Assembly (NCBI RefSeq): GCF_001757355.1
Contig: NZ_MINO01000006.1
Coordinates: forward strand, 1-64,000
Reading direction: 5' to 3'
From: Sphingobium phenoxybenzoativorans
GTDB lineage: Bacteria > Pseudomonadota > Alphaproteobacteria > Sphingomonadales > Sphingomonadaceae
DNA: 64,000 nt
The position numbers and the translations under genes were made by a program. The notes below the pieces were generated by a model that searched no databases, was not told the origin of the DNA, and saw only the letters and a list, made by a program, of their open reading frames with translations. Of this stretch, positions 1 to 9,259 are shown in pieces (the first letter of the stretch is position 1; every line of letters starts with the position of its first letter).

Positions 1-287
1 GCCGCAGCCGGGCGTTGCGGCGCGGGCGCGGCCGACTGGACGGCGGGGCGCGCTTCCGGTTCCTGCCTTGGCGGCGGCGCGGGCTTTTTCACCGGGGCGG
101 CCGCCTTCTTGCGCGGCGTCTCGGTCGCCTTCACCGGCGAGGGGCGCGACTGCAGGCCCAGGCGATGCGCCTTTCCGATCACGGCGTTGCGGCTGACGCC
201 ACCCAGCTCGTCCGCGATCTGGCTGGCGGTCATGCCCTTTTCCCACATCGTTCTAAGCTGGTCGATCCGTTCGTCGGTCCAGGACAA
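1..287 (-). CDS. gcrA: GcrA cell-cycle regulator (3' part outside window)
   Basis: The N-terminal about 95 residues of GcrA are present; the gene runs off the left edge. GcrA is an alphaproteobacterial transcription factor that works with sigma70 RNA polymerase and, in Caulobacter, responds to CcrM-methylated promoters. The protein opens with SWTDERI, followed by a helix-turn-helix containing SQIADELGG and SRNAVIGKAHRLGL, which is the family hallmark. A lysine/proline/alanine-rich linker follows from about residue 55. The start is read as TTG at 285-287 because AGGAG lies just upstream (about 293-297) and no ATG precedes the conserved motif. The C-terminal sigma-binding domain is not visible. 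Confidence 0.93.
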   Translation of the reverse strand, partial: MSWTDERIDQLRTMWEKGMTASQIADELGGVSRNAVIGKAHRLGLQSRPSPVKATETPRKKAAAPVKKPAPPPRQEPEARPAVQSAAPAPQRPAA

Positions 288-436
288 GGCAGGCTCCTAA
301 AATTCGGTGATTAACAGGGTGAAGGTCATATGGTGTGCCAACCACCATCCTTCAATTCGTCAAAAGATGCAGGATGCGGCGTGAACGGCCAATTCGCACT
401 TGCCGCATCTGGCCGCACCCGATAGTCGATCCAGCA

Positions 437-1297
437 ATGAACGACCATAGCAAAAATGCGGCCGGCGCGGCGGAAACGATGATCCGGCACGAACCGGGCG
501 TTCCCGTCATCAAGAATATCAACTGGCCGGGCATGCGCGCGCTGTACCGCAAGGAAGTGCGCCGCTTCATGAAGGTGCAGTTGCAGACCGTCTGGGCGCC
601 TGCGCTAACCACATTGCTGTTCCTCATCATCTTCCTGCTCGCGCTGGGCGGGGAAGGGCGGATGCTCAGCCTGAATGGGCAGCAGGTCCACTTTGCCGAC
701 TTCATCGCCCCTGGTCTGATCATCATGGGCATGATCAACGCCTGCTTCGCCAATTCCAGCTTTTCGCTGCTGGTGGGCAAGATCCAGGGGACATTGGTGG
801 ATTATCTGATGCCGCCGATTTCGGTGGGGGAAATGCTGTTCGCGCTTGTCGCCTCGTCGGTCACCCGCGCGGTCATGGTCGGCTTCGCCCTCTGGCTCGC
901 TATGGCGCTCTGGCCAAGCGTGCATGTCACGCCAGTGCATTTCTGGGCGATTTTGTGGTTCGGCCTGCTCGGCTGCGCCTTTATCGCCTTCCTCGGCGTG
1001 CTGACCTCGATCTGGGCGGAGAAGTTCGACCATGCCGCCGCCGTGACCAATTTCGTCATCGGCCCCTTCGCCCTCCTGTCGGGCACCTTCTATTCGATCG
1101 ACCGCCTGCCGCCGCTGTTTCAGGCGATCAGCCACGCCAACCCGTTCTTCTACATCATTTCGGGTTTCCGCTATGGCTTCGTGTCGGCGGCCGACACCAA
1201 CGTCGCAGTGGGCAGCGCCGTCATCCTGACGCTGAACATCGTGGTGGGATGCATGACCTACGGCCTGCTGCGCCGGGGCTGGAAGCTCAAGGCCTGA
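437..1297 (+). CDS. ABC-2 type transporter permease
   Basis: This is an integral membrane permease of the ABC-2 family (polysaccharide, drug or lipid export type). After a soluble N-terminus of about 45 residues there are about six hydrophobic segments, and the family-typical APGLIIMG motif lies between the first two. The C-terminus ends in a basic tail (RRGWKLKA). The frame is open upstream to about 335, but those residues are basic and low-complexity, so I chose the ATG at 437; an ATG at 479 is also possible. No ATPase partner is next to it in the window, so the ATP-binding subunit must be encoded elsewhere. The substrate cannot be told from sequence. Confidence 0.88.
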   Translation: MNDHSKNAAGAAETMIRHEPGVPVIKNINWPGMRALYRKEVRRFMKVQLQTVWAPALTTLLFLIIFLLALGGEGRMLSLNGQQVHFADFIAPGLIIMGMINACFANSSFSLLVGKIQGTLVDYLMPPISVGEMLFALVASSVTRAVMVGFALWLAMALWPSVHVTPVHFWAILWFGLLGCAFIAFLGVLTSIWAEKFDHAAAVTNFVIGPFALLSGTFYSIDRLPPLFQAISHANPFFYIISGFRYGFVSAADTNVAVGSAVILTLNIVVGCMTYGLLRRGWKLKA

Positions 1298-1354
1298 TCC
1301 TGCGGCCCAGTGAATCTGCAGTGAACCTGCGGCGGGACGGGCCGCCGCCAGCCA

Positions 1355-1735
1355 TCAATGCCGGTGGAGCGGCCTCAGCCGATATTTGCCATCCGCATAG
1401 GCGCCGAAGATGCCGCCGATCGCCGGATGGTCCACAGGCTCATCGCTGTCGTCGCTGACCAGATTCTGCTGGCTGACATAGGCGACATAGCTCGCCTCGC
1501 CATTTTCGGCGAGCAGGTGGTAGAAGGGCTGGTCCCTGTCCGGCCGCATCTCCTCCGGGATCGCCTCATACCATTCCTCGGTATTGGCGAATACGGGATC
1601 GATATCGAAGATGACACCGCGAAAACCGAACATCCGGTGCTTCACCACATCGCCGATGCTGAAGCGCGCATGGGAGATGAAGGGAGCATTGCGCGCGATA
1701 TTGGCGCCGAAGGCGGGAGGATTCGTGCTGGACAT
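1355..1735 (-). CDS. hspQ: Heat shock protein HspQ (YccV-like)
   Basis: A 126-residue protein of the HspQ/YccV family, hemimethylated-DNA-binding-like proteins that in enterobacteria act as Lon specificity enhancers. Family signatures visible are ARFSIGDVVKHRMFGFRGVIFDIDP near residue 24 (given here only as the recognised core), then a YHLLAENG and a YVAYVSQQNL segment. The ATG at 1733-1735 is chosen because the conserved part starts about 20 residues later. The frame is open further upstream, through the antisense strand of the tRNA-Ser gene, and that part looks non-coding. No strong ribosome-binding site is seen, so the start is less certain than the gene. Confidence 0.88.
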   Translation of the reverse strand: MSSTNPPAFGANIARNAPFISHARFSIGDVVKHRMFGFRGVIFDIDPVFANTEEWYEAIPEEMRPDRDQPFYHLLAENGEASYVAYVSQQNLVSDDSDEPVDHPAIGGIFGAYADGKYRLRPLHRH

Positions 1736-1880
1736 GACGTTAATGTAGGGATGCATTACGCAGGCGCAAGAAAAATGCCGAAAGCCCCGCTTGGCAAAGC
1801 CAATTTCATTCGCTAATGCCCGCCCCTCGACTTGGGTAGCCCCCAATCGGAAGGCATCTTCCGACGGACAGACCCCTCGC

Positions 1881-1970
<90 letters not shown>

Positions 1971-2104
1971 CTTACCTGAACCAGGACGCAGCGGTTATCG
2001 GCCATGCATTGCGATGCATGCGCGGGCGAGAGGCGCGCGGGGATCCTGCTTTTCCGCCAGGAGCGGCATACTTGGCTGCCGATACCGCTCCCGATCGCTG
2101 TGTC

Positions 2105-2860
2105 CTATTCGCCCTTTGACCAGGCGATGGCGTCGGCCCCTGCCGGCAATACCGCCGGACAGTCCGGATCGGTTGCCGCCCGGAAAATCGCCTCTGCAAC
2201 GTCCCGTGATGTGGTGACGACGCCATTGCCAGCGCTCTGCATCATGGCCAGCGTCCTCTGCGCAAAATCGGCATAAGGCTCCGGGAAACCTCCCGCCTCC
2301 ATAATATGCCCCTGCGCCGTGGCGGCGAACGCGGTCGAAGGGGCCATGCCGGGCAGGACGACCCGCGCCTTGATGCCGAATTCCGCAAGTTCCAGCGCGG
2401 CGGATTCGGTCAGCGCCGTCATCGCCGCCTTGCTCGCGCGATATACGGAAAGCAGCGGCAAGGGCTTGTAGGTCGAGCTGGAACTGACATTAATGATCGT
2501 GCCGGAACGCCGCGCGCGCATGCCTGGCAGGACCGCCTGCATCATGGCCATTGCGCCGAACAGATTGGCTTCGAATATCTCGCGCGCCGTTTCCATCGGC
2601 GTGCCCTCGACAGCGTTGAGCCAGCCTATGCCGGCATTGTTGACAAGTATGTCGATTGCGCCAGCCTCCGCGACGGCGGCGGCTATGCTGTCGGGATCGG
2701 TGACGTCCAGCGGCAATAGCCTTAATCTGTCCGAGGCGGGGAGGGTGCTGGCGGCGGGGTTGCGCATCGTTGCTATGACGCTCCAGCCTTGTTCGAGGAA
2801 ATAAAGGGCCGTTTTCCGGCCGAAACCGGTCGAACAGCCGGTGATGAGGACGCTATTCAT
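2105..2860 (-). CDS. SDR family oxidoreductase
   Basis: A 251-residue classical short-chain dehydrogenase/reductase with an NAD(P)-binding Rossmann fold. The N-terminal glycine motif is TGCSTGFG (about residues 7-14), NNAG occurs near residue 74 and the catalytic YRASK near residue 140. The T at the start of the cofactor motif and the absence of an acidic residue after strand 2 would suit NADP, but this is weak. A Shine-Dalgarno AAGGAG lies 9-14 nt upstream of the ATG. It is divergently transcribed from a TetR regulator 71 bp away, which probably controls it. The substrate is unknown. Confidence 0.9.
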   Translation of the reverse strand: MNSVLITGCSTGFGRKTALYFLEQGWSVIATMRNPAASTLPASDRLRLLPLDVTDPDSIAAAVAEAGAIDILVNNAGIGWLNAVEGTPMETAREIFEANLFGAMAMMQAVLPGMRARRSGTIINVSSSSTYKPLPLLSVYRASKAAMTALTESAALELAEFGIKARVVLPGMAPSTAFAATAQGHIMEAGGFPEPYADFAQRTLAMMQSAGNGVVTTSRDVAEAIFRAATDPDCPAVLPAGADAIAWSKGE

Positions 2861-2931
2861 CGCATGACTCCTTGCGGGGGAATGAGTGAACCGCCAAGAT
2901 ATGAACGATCCTTCAGTTTCGGAATTCGCAT

Positions 2932-3573
2932 ATGAATCGCCCCGCGCCTTCGCTCCTCAAGCCCCGGAAAGCGCCGCAACAGGCGCGCTCCGCCGCGACA
3001 ATCGAGGCGATACATATCGCTACCATTCAGGTTTTGCTGGCGGATGGGGTGGGACGTCTCACAACGACGCGGGTGGCCGAGCGGGCGGGCGTGTCGGTTG
3101 GCACCATGTACCAATATTATCCGCACAAGCAGGCTCTGTTGTTCGCCCTGGTGGAACGTCAGTTCGACCTGATCGAGAGCGCGATGCAGGCCGCGGCAGA
3201 GCGCCTCATGGGATGCGACCTGCAGACGATCGCGGAAGGGCTGGCTACGGCATGGCTCGACGCCAAAATGGCGGACAGGGTCGCCTCACGCGCAATCTAT
3301 GGCATCGCCGCCGAATTTGACCTGTCGGAACTGATGAGCAGGGCGTTGTCGTGCATGGCGGAAATGATCGAAGCCCTGCTCGCCAATGCGCCCGGCGCCC
3401 GCTTTGCCGACCGGGCCTCCGTGGCGTTCATGCTTGCGGCATTGCTCGGAGGCTCGGTGCGCGTGGTCATGGAGGCCGAAGCGTCCGAGGACAATTTCAC
3501 GCGCCTGCGCCGCGAGTTGCCGCAAGCATGCCATGCCTATTTGGCCGCAGCCAATCAAAGGGCTGCGGCCTGA
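2932..3573 (+). CDS. TetR/AcrR family transcriptional regulator
   Basis: A 213-residue regulator. The N-terminal helix-turn-helix covers about residues 20-65 and includes ARSAATIEAI and RVAERAGVSVGTMYQYYPHKQAL, which is the classical TetR recognition helix. The C-terminal two thirds are helical and variable, as expected for a ligand-binding domain. It faces the SDR gene at 2105-2860 across a short shared promoter region and is probably its repressor; the ligand cannot be inferred. An alternative upstream start in another frame (2886) has no TetR content. Confidence 0.92.
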   Translation: MNRPAPSLLKPRKAPQQARSAATIEAIHIATIQVLLADGVGRLTTTRVAERAGVSVGTMYQYYPHKQALLFALVERQFDLIESAMQAAAERLMGCDLQTIAEGLATAWLDAKMADRVASRAIYGIAAEFDLSELMSRALSCMAEMIEALLANAPGARFADRASVAFMLAALLGGSVRVVMEAEASEDNFTRLRRELPQACHAYLAAANQRAAA

Positions 3574-3825
3574 CCTCAATAGGCGGCCGACAGGGTCAGG
3601 AACCACTGGCGCGGCGCAAGGGCAGGCGGCTGAGAACTACAGAATATCGGCGTTCGGCGAATGCTTCCCGCGACCCTGAACGCCGTCTGGAGGACCAAAA
3701 GGGTCCCAAAAGTGTTGCATAGGTACAACGACTTCGGGGTTTACAAGATATCCTGTGAGCATATGCTCAATTGCGATTTCGCGCCGCAGAGCTGAATAAA
3801 TCGGCCGGCGCAAAGGGGAAGCGCA
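3574..3825. promoter_or_regulatory. Upstream region of the fecI-like gene, with a palindrome
   Basis: This 252-bp region separates the TetR gene from the ECF sigma gene. It holds a perfect 14-bp palindrome, TGAGCATATGCTCA, at 3756-3769, about 57 bp before the start codon, a reasonable operator candidate. A short GGACC-AAAA-GGGTCC inverted repeat lies near 3692-3706. The AAAGGGGA ribosome-binding site ends just before the TTG start at 3826. I could not fix -35/-10 boxes with confidence. Confidence 0.4.
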
Positions 3826-4422
3826 TTGGCGCATGGAGAGAACAAGATATTGACCGGGCGCCGTCCATTGGAGATTGATGCCCGTGATGGAACGTCCGTT
3901 CTTGGCGTGGACCTGTTCCAGCCAAGCTGCTTTGATGACATCGATCACCATTTCCGGCGCCCTTTACGGGGTTATTTCTTGCGGCGATCCGTGTCTCCTA
4001 CCGATGCGGACGATTTAACGCAGGATGTGTTTCTTCGCCTGCTCAGCAGGCGGAAGGACAATGCGATCGATAATTTCGAAGGCTATGTCTATCGGATCGC
4101 TACCAACGTCCTGAATGATTTCCGGCGCCGGTCAGCGATTTTCGATGACAAGCCGTTCGAGGATCATTGCCACGAAAATCACGAGTCGCTGATCGACAGG
4201 ATCGATGCCGAGCGTATAGTCCTGGCGAGGGAGGCTTTGATGACCCTTCGCGCGGCGCTGGATGGACTGGACGAACGGACCCGCACAGTGATCCTCCTGT
4301 ACCGGCTCGACCGCATGCGGCAGCGCGAGATTGCGAAAAAGATCGGCCTCTCGGTGAGCAGCGTGGAAAAGATCATCGTTAAGGCGATGGTGCATCTTGC
4401 GCGGGCGATGCGATCTTCATGA
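3826..4422 (+). CDS. RNA polymerase ECF-type sigma factor (FecI-like)
   Basis: A 198-residue extracytoplasmic-function sigma factor. Region 2 includes DADDLTQDVFLRLL (about residues 61-74) and region 4 includes a helix-turn-helix around REIAKKIGLSVSSVEKII near the C-terminus. The TTG start is chosen because AAAGGGGA lies 7 nt upstream and no ATG occurs in frame before region 2. It overlaps the downstream fecR-like gene by 4 nt (ATGA), so the two are translationally coupled. With the STN-domain receptor that follows, this is the standard layout of a cell-surface-signalling system in which the anti-sigma holds or activates this factor in response to ligand uptake. Confidence 0.92.
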   Translation: MAHGENKILTGRRPLEIDARDGTSVLGVDLFQPSCFDDIDHHFRRPLRGYFLRRSVSPTDADDLTQDVFLRLLSRRKDNAIDNFEGYVYRIATNVLNDFRRRSAIFDDKPFEDHCHENHESLIDRIDAERIVLAREALMTLRAALDGLDERTRTVILLYRLDRMRQREIAKKIGLSVSSVEKIIVKAMVHLARAMRSS

Positions 4423-5447
4423 GCGACGCAGAAACCCGTCAGTTGGAAGCCGCTGCGCGCTGGTATTTCGAACTCGATCAGGCGGGACACGATCCGCAGC
4501 TTGAGCGCCGCTTTCATGCATGGCTGCAGCGCGATCCAGACCATGCCTCAGCTTTCAATGACATTGTTCGGTCGCTGGCGGCCATTGATGGCCAGGAGGA
4601 CAGATCGGAGCTGTCGGCGGCGGCCCATGAGGCAACGATTGGCCTTCGCCGCAGGAACAGGCTTGTTACTGGATACAAGCTCGCGGGTCTCGGCGCCCTG
4701 TTATTGGCCGTAACGGGCAGTCTGGCTTTTCGTAGCGCGCCCGCGCCGGTTGAATATGCGAACTTCCAGGATGGCGTCAGAACCGTTCGACTGGCGGACA
4801 ATTCGGAAATCGTCCTCGACCGGCGAACCGTTGTCCAGGTGAACTATGCCAGCGGGGTGCGCCATATCGATCTTCTGGCCGGGCAGGCGCGGTTCAAGGT
4901 GGCTCATGATCCGGAACGTCCGTTCGAAGTGTTAGCGAACCGCCGGGTGGTGGTCGCAAAGGGCACCGATTTCGTGGTCAGCAGACCGGATGAGACTCTT
5001 TCCGTCACATTGCTATCCGGCCGGGTCGATGTCGCCATAGACCCGCCATGCATCAATTCGCTGGTATCGCTTTGCCGTTTTCTGCGGCGGGATAATCTGG
5101 TCATGCGGCCCGGCGAACGTCTTTCCGGCCCACTTGACGACGGCGCGATGGTGCGCGACCGGGTGAACGCCACGAATGCGACAGCCTGGCAGGTGGGGCT
5201 GTTGATCGCCGATAATGAGCGGCTTGGCGCATTGGTTCAGCAACTCAACCGCTATGCCGGGAAAAATATAATCGAGCTGGCCGACCCCTCCCTGAAAGAC
5301 CTGCGTGTCGACGGCGCGTTCCGTATAGGAAAGCCCGTTGCGGTAGCCGAAGCGCTCCAGCAGATCTTCGACATCGACGCACAGTTCCGCCCCTACGGAC
5401 GAGTCATCCTGACGAAAAAAATGCATCCCCCCAAAAATAATCTTTGA
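4419..5447 (+). CDS. FecR family anti-sigma regulator
   Basis: A 342-residue inner-membrane sigma regulator. An N-terminal cytoplasmic DUF4880-like segment (AAARWYFELDQAG, then RRFHAWLQRDP) precedes one transmembrane helix at about residues 88-106 (LAGLGALLLAVTGSLAF). The periplasmic FecR domain follows (about 120-215, with VRTVRLADNSEIVLD and LLAGQARFKV). The C-terminal part near residue 315 resembles the STN-like domain seen in many FecR proteins. It sits between the ECF sigma gene, which it overlaps, and a receptor with a signalling domain, so it most likely relays receptor occupancy to that sigma factor. Confidence 0.92.
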   Translation: MSDAETRQLEAAARWYFELDQAGHDPQLERRFHAWLQRDPDHASAFNDIVRSLAAIDGQEDRSELSAAAHEATIGLRRRNRLVTGYKLAGLGALLLAVTGSLAFRSAPAPVEYANFQDGVRTVRLADNSEIVLDRRTVVQVNYASGVRHIDLLAGQARFKVAHDPERPFEVLANRRVVVAKGTDFVVSRPDETLSVTLLSGRVDVAIDPPCINSLVSLCRFLRRDNLVMRPGERLSGPLDDGAMVRDRVNATNATAWQVGLLIADNERLGALVQQLNRYAGKNIIELADPSLKDLRVDGAFRIGKPVAVAEALQQIFDIDAQFRPYGRVILTKKMHPPKNNL

Positions 5448-5500
5448 GGGTTTTCACCGCGCTCCGGTCTTTCTCATGAAACCAAAGCGGGAGACGGATA

Positions 5501-8167
5501 ATGCTAAGAGAGGGAAGCAGCGCGTTGGCGCTGGTCATCGGCCTTTGCGCCAGCGCGCCATCAGCATATGCGCAACAAGGCCGGATCACCATACCGGCGA
5601 TGGAAATGGGGCAGGCGCTTCGTGAATTTGCCGTGCAGACAAACCGGCAGGTGGTTTTTCAGGCGTCCCAACTGCGCGGCCAGCGCAGCAACGCGATTTC
5701 GGGATATGAAGATCCAGCGACCGCTTTGCGGTATCTAATTGGTGATTCCGCTCTGGAAATCCGGCCGATGACTGACGGCGGATATGTGATCGCGCCCAGA
5801 GTCCAATCGCGCAGTCTGCTGCAGCCGACCCGATTTCAACCCAGCCCGGAACCGGCCGCGCCCTTAGCGCCGGCTTCCTTCAATCCAGCGCCGCCGGAGG
5901 AGCCGGTGGCCGATGACATCATCGTCACCGCGCAAGGGCGCGCCGAGCGGCTTCAGGATGTTCCCATCTCTGTCAGCGTGACCCAGGGATCGCTTCTGCA
6001 GGAAAAGAACATCAACAATCTGCAGGATCTTTCCGCGCGCCTGCCCAATGTGCGCATATCGTCCGCGCCGACGGCGGACTTCATCAATGTCCGGGGCGTC
6101 GGCTCATCGCTCAACTATGGCTTTGAACAATCGGTCGCCACCTTCGTCGATGGCGCTTATCGGTCACGATCGCGCGCCAGCCGCGCGGCCATGTTCGACA
6201 TTGATCGCGTCGAAGTGCTGAAAGGGCCGCAGACCACCTATTTCGGCAACAACGCCATTGCCGGCGCGCTCAACATCACCACGCGCAAGCCCGGCGACAA
6301 GCTGGAGTTCAACGGAACGGCCTTCTACGCGCCGGCCTTCGGCGAATATGCGGTTGAAGCGGGCATTTCCGTGCCGCTCACGGAAACGCTCAGCGTTCGC
6401 ATTTCCGGCCGCCAGTCGGGCATGGATGGCTATCTCAAGAATACCTATAGCGGCAATGACGGCCCGCACCTGAATGACAGGATCGGCCGCTTCTCCTTCG
6501 CCTGGAATCCCAGCGAAAGCCTGGAGAGCAATTTCCGCATCGACCATGTGCGTATGCGCGATGACGAAACCTGGGGAGCGGAAATCACCGACTGCCCTGC
6601 GCCCGCGCCTTTCACGACGGCAGGCGCATGCGCCCGCTATCTGGCAAATCAGGGGGCCGCCGCCGATACGAAGTTCGACCGCCGCTTCGCCAACAGCCCG
6701 TCCTTGCTCGACCTCAATCAGACGGAGGCGGTCTGGACCAACAAGCTCAGCTTCGGCGACCACAGCCTGCGGTCTATCACCAGCTATCTCGACATGGACT
6801 ATCATCTCGTGAACGCGGTGATCCCCGTGCCGGGCAAGCAGGGCGGCAGCCCCATTGGCGCTGACTATGGCATCGTCAGCAGCTATTTTGAGAACTACAA
6901 GCAATTCTCGCAGGAACTGCGGTTCCAGTCGGAGCATGACGGCCCGATCACCTACATGGCCGGCCTCTATTATATGCACGGCGACCTCGATATCGACGGT
7001 TATGCGGGCCTGTATTCCGCGCCGTTCGGTAATTTCGGCGCGCCCGTCACCAATGCGGCGACGCCGATCGTGTCCTTGCTGCGGGCCAATGAAAAGACCG
7101 ACAATATGTCGGCTTTCGGGTCGATCACCGTCCGCCCGGTCGAACGGCTGCGCATCAGCGGCGGCCTGCGCTACAGCGTCGTGGACAAGCATGATCATCG
7201 CTCCGTCACCTATGGAACGGGGACGACGGCGAATAATTACATCCCCACGGCGGACAGTTTCACCGTTCTGCCCATCGCTACGCAGATGCAGATCGGCGCG
7301 ATCACCGGGGCCAATTTCCTTGATTACAGCCCCTCACACCGGTCGGACAGCAAGCTGATGCCGTCGGTCAACGTCCAGTATGAACTGACGTCCAGGGCGA
7401 TGGCCTACGCCTCCTACGTCAAAGGCTTCAAGTCCGGCGGTTTTGCCATTGGCGAGAGCGAGCGGAGCCTGTTCGACCCTGAGACGGTGGACGCCTATGA
7501 GATCGGCCTGAAGTCGCAGCTTTTCAACAACCGGCTGACGCTGAACATCGCGGGCTTCTACAGCAAATATGACGATATGCAGGAAACCACGACCGTCGAC
7601 CGGCCTTCGGGATCGCCCGGCCAGGTCACCGGCAATGTCGCGGCATCGATCTCCAAGGGGATCGAGGTCGGCTTCTCGCTGCGGGCGACGGACGAACTGA
7701 GCTTCAACGCCGATCTCGCCTATCTCGACTCCCGCTATGACAGATATCCCGGCGCGCCGTGCACGCCGCTCCAGACCCTGAATACGCCGGTGAACTGCAA
7801 GCAGGACCTTTCCGGCAAGCGGCGCGCCTTCGCGCCCAAGTTCAGCGGCAATATCGGCGTGACATACCGGCGCGACATCGGCAGCGACTATGAGCTGCTG
7901 TTCGACAACAGCCTGTTCTTCACGTCCCGCTATTTCCAGCAGACCACCGCCGATCCGACGCTGGTTCAACCGGGCTTCGCGAAGTGGGACGCGCGACTGG
8001 CGTTCGGCCGCCAGGACAAGCTGTGGCAACTCGCGATCGTCGGCCGGAACCTGACCGACAAGCTGACGGCGTCCTATCGCCAGTTCGTGCCCAGTTCTCC
8101 CGGATCGATCCAGGCGATGGCCGATCCGCCCCGGTCGTTCGGCCTGCAATTGAACGTCAAATACTGA
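5501..8167 (+). CDS. TonB-dependent receptor with STN signalling domain
   Basis: An 888-residue outer-membrane receptor. A signal peptide (about residues 1-24, ending AYA) is followed by a secretin/TonB short N-terminal (STN) domain at about 28-98, then a proline-rich linker. A TonB-box-like DDIIVTAQ lies near residue 138. The plug (VEVLKGPQTTYFGNNAIAG) precedes a beta-barrel that ends in an aromatic residue (NVKY), as outer-membrane proteins do. The STN domain and the upstream sigma/FecR pair mark it as a transducing receptor. GGGAG upstream supports the ATG at 5501. The ligand is unknown; plug sequence and domain style resemble the large sphingomonad receptor families rather than a proven siderophore receptor. 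Confidence 0.94.
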   Translation: MLREGSSALALVIGLCASAPSAYAQQGRITIPAMEMGQALREFAVQTNRQVVFQASQLRGQRSNAISGYEDPATALRYLIGDSALEIRPMTDGGYVIAPRVQSRSLLQPTRFQPSPEPAAPLAPASFNPAPPEEPVADDIIVTAQGRAERLQDVPISVSVTQGSLLQEKNINNLQDLSARLPNVRISSAPTADFINVRGVGSSLNYGFEQSVATFVDGAYRSRSRASRAAMFDIDRVEVLKGPQTTYFGNNAIAGALNITTRKPGDKLEFNGTAFYAPAFGEYAVEAGISVPLTETLSVRISGRQSGMDGYLKNTYSGNDGPHLNDRIGRFSFAWNPSESLESNFRIDHVRMRDDETWGAEITDCPAPAPFTTAGACARYLANQGAAADTKFDRRFANSPSLLDLNQTEAVWTNKLSFGDHSLRSITSYLDMDYHLVNAVIPVPGKQGGSPIGADYGIVSSYFENYKQFSQELRFQSEHDGPITYMAGLYYMHGDLDIDGYAGLYSAPFGNFGAPVTNAATPIVSLLRANEKTDNMSAFGSITVRPVERLRISGGLRYSVVDKHDHRSVTYGTGTTANNYIPTADSFTVLPIATQMQIGAITGANFLDYSPSHRSDSKLMPSVNVQYELTSRAMAYASYVKGFKSGGFAIGESERSLFDPETVDAYEIGLKSQLFNNRLTLNIAGFYSKYDDMQETTTVDRPSGSPGQVTGNVAASISKGIEVGFSLRATDELSFNADLAYLDSRYDRYPGAPCTPLQTLNTPVNCKQDLSGKRRAFAPKFSGNIGVTYRRDIGSDYELLFDNSLFFTSRYFQQTTADPTLVQPGFAKWDARLAFGRQDKLWQLAIVGRNLTDKLTASYRQFVPSSPGSIQAMADPPRSFGLQLNVKY

Positions 8168-8177
8168 TCTCAGCTTC

Positions 8178-8213
8178 GGCCCTCCCACCTCCTCTCATGG
8201 AGGGCCGCTTTTT
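8178..8213 (+). terminator. Rho-independent terminator after the STN receptor
   Basis: GGCCCTCC (8178-8185) pairs perfectly with GGAGGGCC (8199-8206), followed by GC and a run of five T. It ends only 14 nt before the ATG of the next gene, so it may act as an attenuator rather than a full stop. Confidence 0.8.
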
Positions 8214-8227
8214 CTCTGGAGGCGCAC

Positions 8228-9226
8228 ATGCCGTTCTGGCGTAAATTTTCGATCCTTATGTTGCCGCTGACGCTTGGCGCTGGCGCATGGGCCGCCGCGC
8301 CCGCTACCGAAACCGGCGGAGCCGCGCCGCAGGCGACGACATTGACCCTTCTGGGCACCGCTGGCGGCCCGATCATCCGCACATACCGGTCGCAGCCATC
8401 GTCGATGTTGACGGTCAATGGACGGCATTTCCTGATCGATGCCGGGGAGGGGACGGTGCGCCGCCTTCAGGAAGCGGGCGTTCAGGCCAGCGAGATCGAA
8501 AAGGTTTTCCTGACCCACCTGCATTTCGACCATACGGCGGGCCTGGGTTCGCTATTCGCCTTCGCCTGGACGATGCCGACCGGCAAGCCGATCGAGGTGA
8601 TCGGCCCCGCAGGCACCCAGGCGATCGTGGCGGACGCGCTGAACGCCAACCGGACGTCGAAAACGCTGTATGAGGCGATTACGCCGGGCGCGCCCGACTG
8701 GATGAAAATCGCCGTCGCCAAACCGTTCGAGGCGGACAAGCCGACTATCATCTACAAGGATGGCGATGTGACAGTGACGGCCGTCGCCAACAGCCATTTC
8801 GACGCCGTGCCCGTGCCCGATCAACCCTATGGCAAGGTGCGCGCCTATGCCTACAGGTTCGAAACGAAGGATCGCGTCATCGTGTTCACGGGGGACACCG
8901 GTCCTTCGCCTGCCGTAGTCAAGCTTGCGGACGGGGCGGACATTCTGGTCAGCGAGATCATCGATCTCGACCACGCCGTTGAGGTAGCCAAGGCGCAGGG
9001 CAGGACGGGCCGCGACCTGGAAGGGATCGTCGCGCACCACACCAGGGAACATCTCATCCCGGAGGAGGTCGGCAAACTGGCGGCGGCCGCGAAAGTCAAA
9101 ATGGTCGTGCTCAACCATATGGCGTTCGCTCTGGATCGCGAAGGCGCAGCGGCGCCATTCCTCGCCGGCGTGCGCAAATATTATAACGGACCCGTGGTCG
9201 CCGGCCGGGATCTCGACCAGTTCTGA
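8228..9226 (+). CDS. Exported MBL-fold metallo-hydrolase
   Basis: A 332-residue metallo-beta-lactamase-fold protein with an N-terminal signal peptide (hydrophobic to about residue 22). The zinc motif is THLHFDHTAG (about residues 96-105) and later ligands are likely in NSHFD (about 187), FTGDTGPS and the terminal VLNHMAF. This arrangement is like arylsulfatase/RNase Z-type MBL hydrolases that act in the periplasm, not like true beta-lactamases. A strong CTGGAGG ribosome-binding site precedes the ATG. It follows the surface-signalling receptor, separated by a terminator hairpin, and could process the ligand imported by that receptor; this is inference only. Confidence 0.88.
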   Translation: MPFWRKFSILMLPLTLGAGAWAAAPATETGGAAPQATTLTLLGTAGGPIIRTYRSQPSSMLTVNGRHFLIDAGEGTVRRLQEAGVQASEIEKVFLTHLHFDHTAGLGSLFAFAWTMPTGKPIEVIGPAGTQAIVADALNANRTSKTLYEAITPGAPDWMKIAVAKPFEADKPTIIYKDGDVTVTAVANSHFDAVPVPDQPYGKVRAYAYRFETKDRVIVFTGDTGPSPAVVKLADGADILVSEIIDLDHAVEVAKAQGRTGRDLEGIVAHHTREHLIPEEVGKLAAAAKVKMVVLNHMAFALDREGAAAPFLAGVRKYYNGPVVAGRDLDQF

Positions 9227-9259
9227 TATCGCCATGTCATGCGATATTGCGCCTCACGG

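Noticed and set aside
6164-7198. 344-codon minus-strand frame
   Set aside because: Antisense of the STN receptor, which has full family features.
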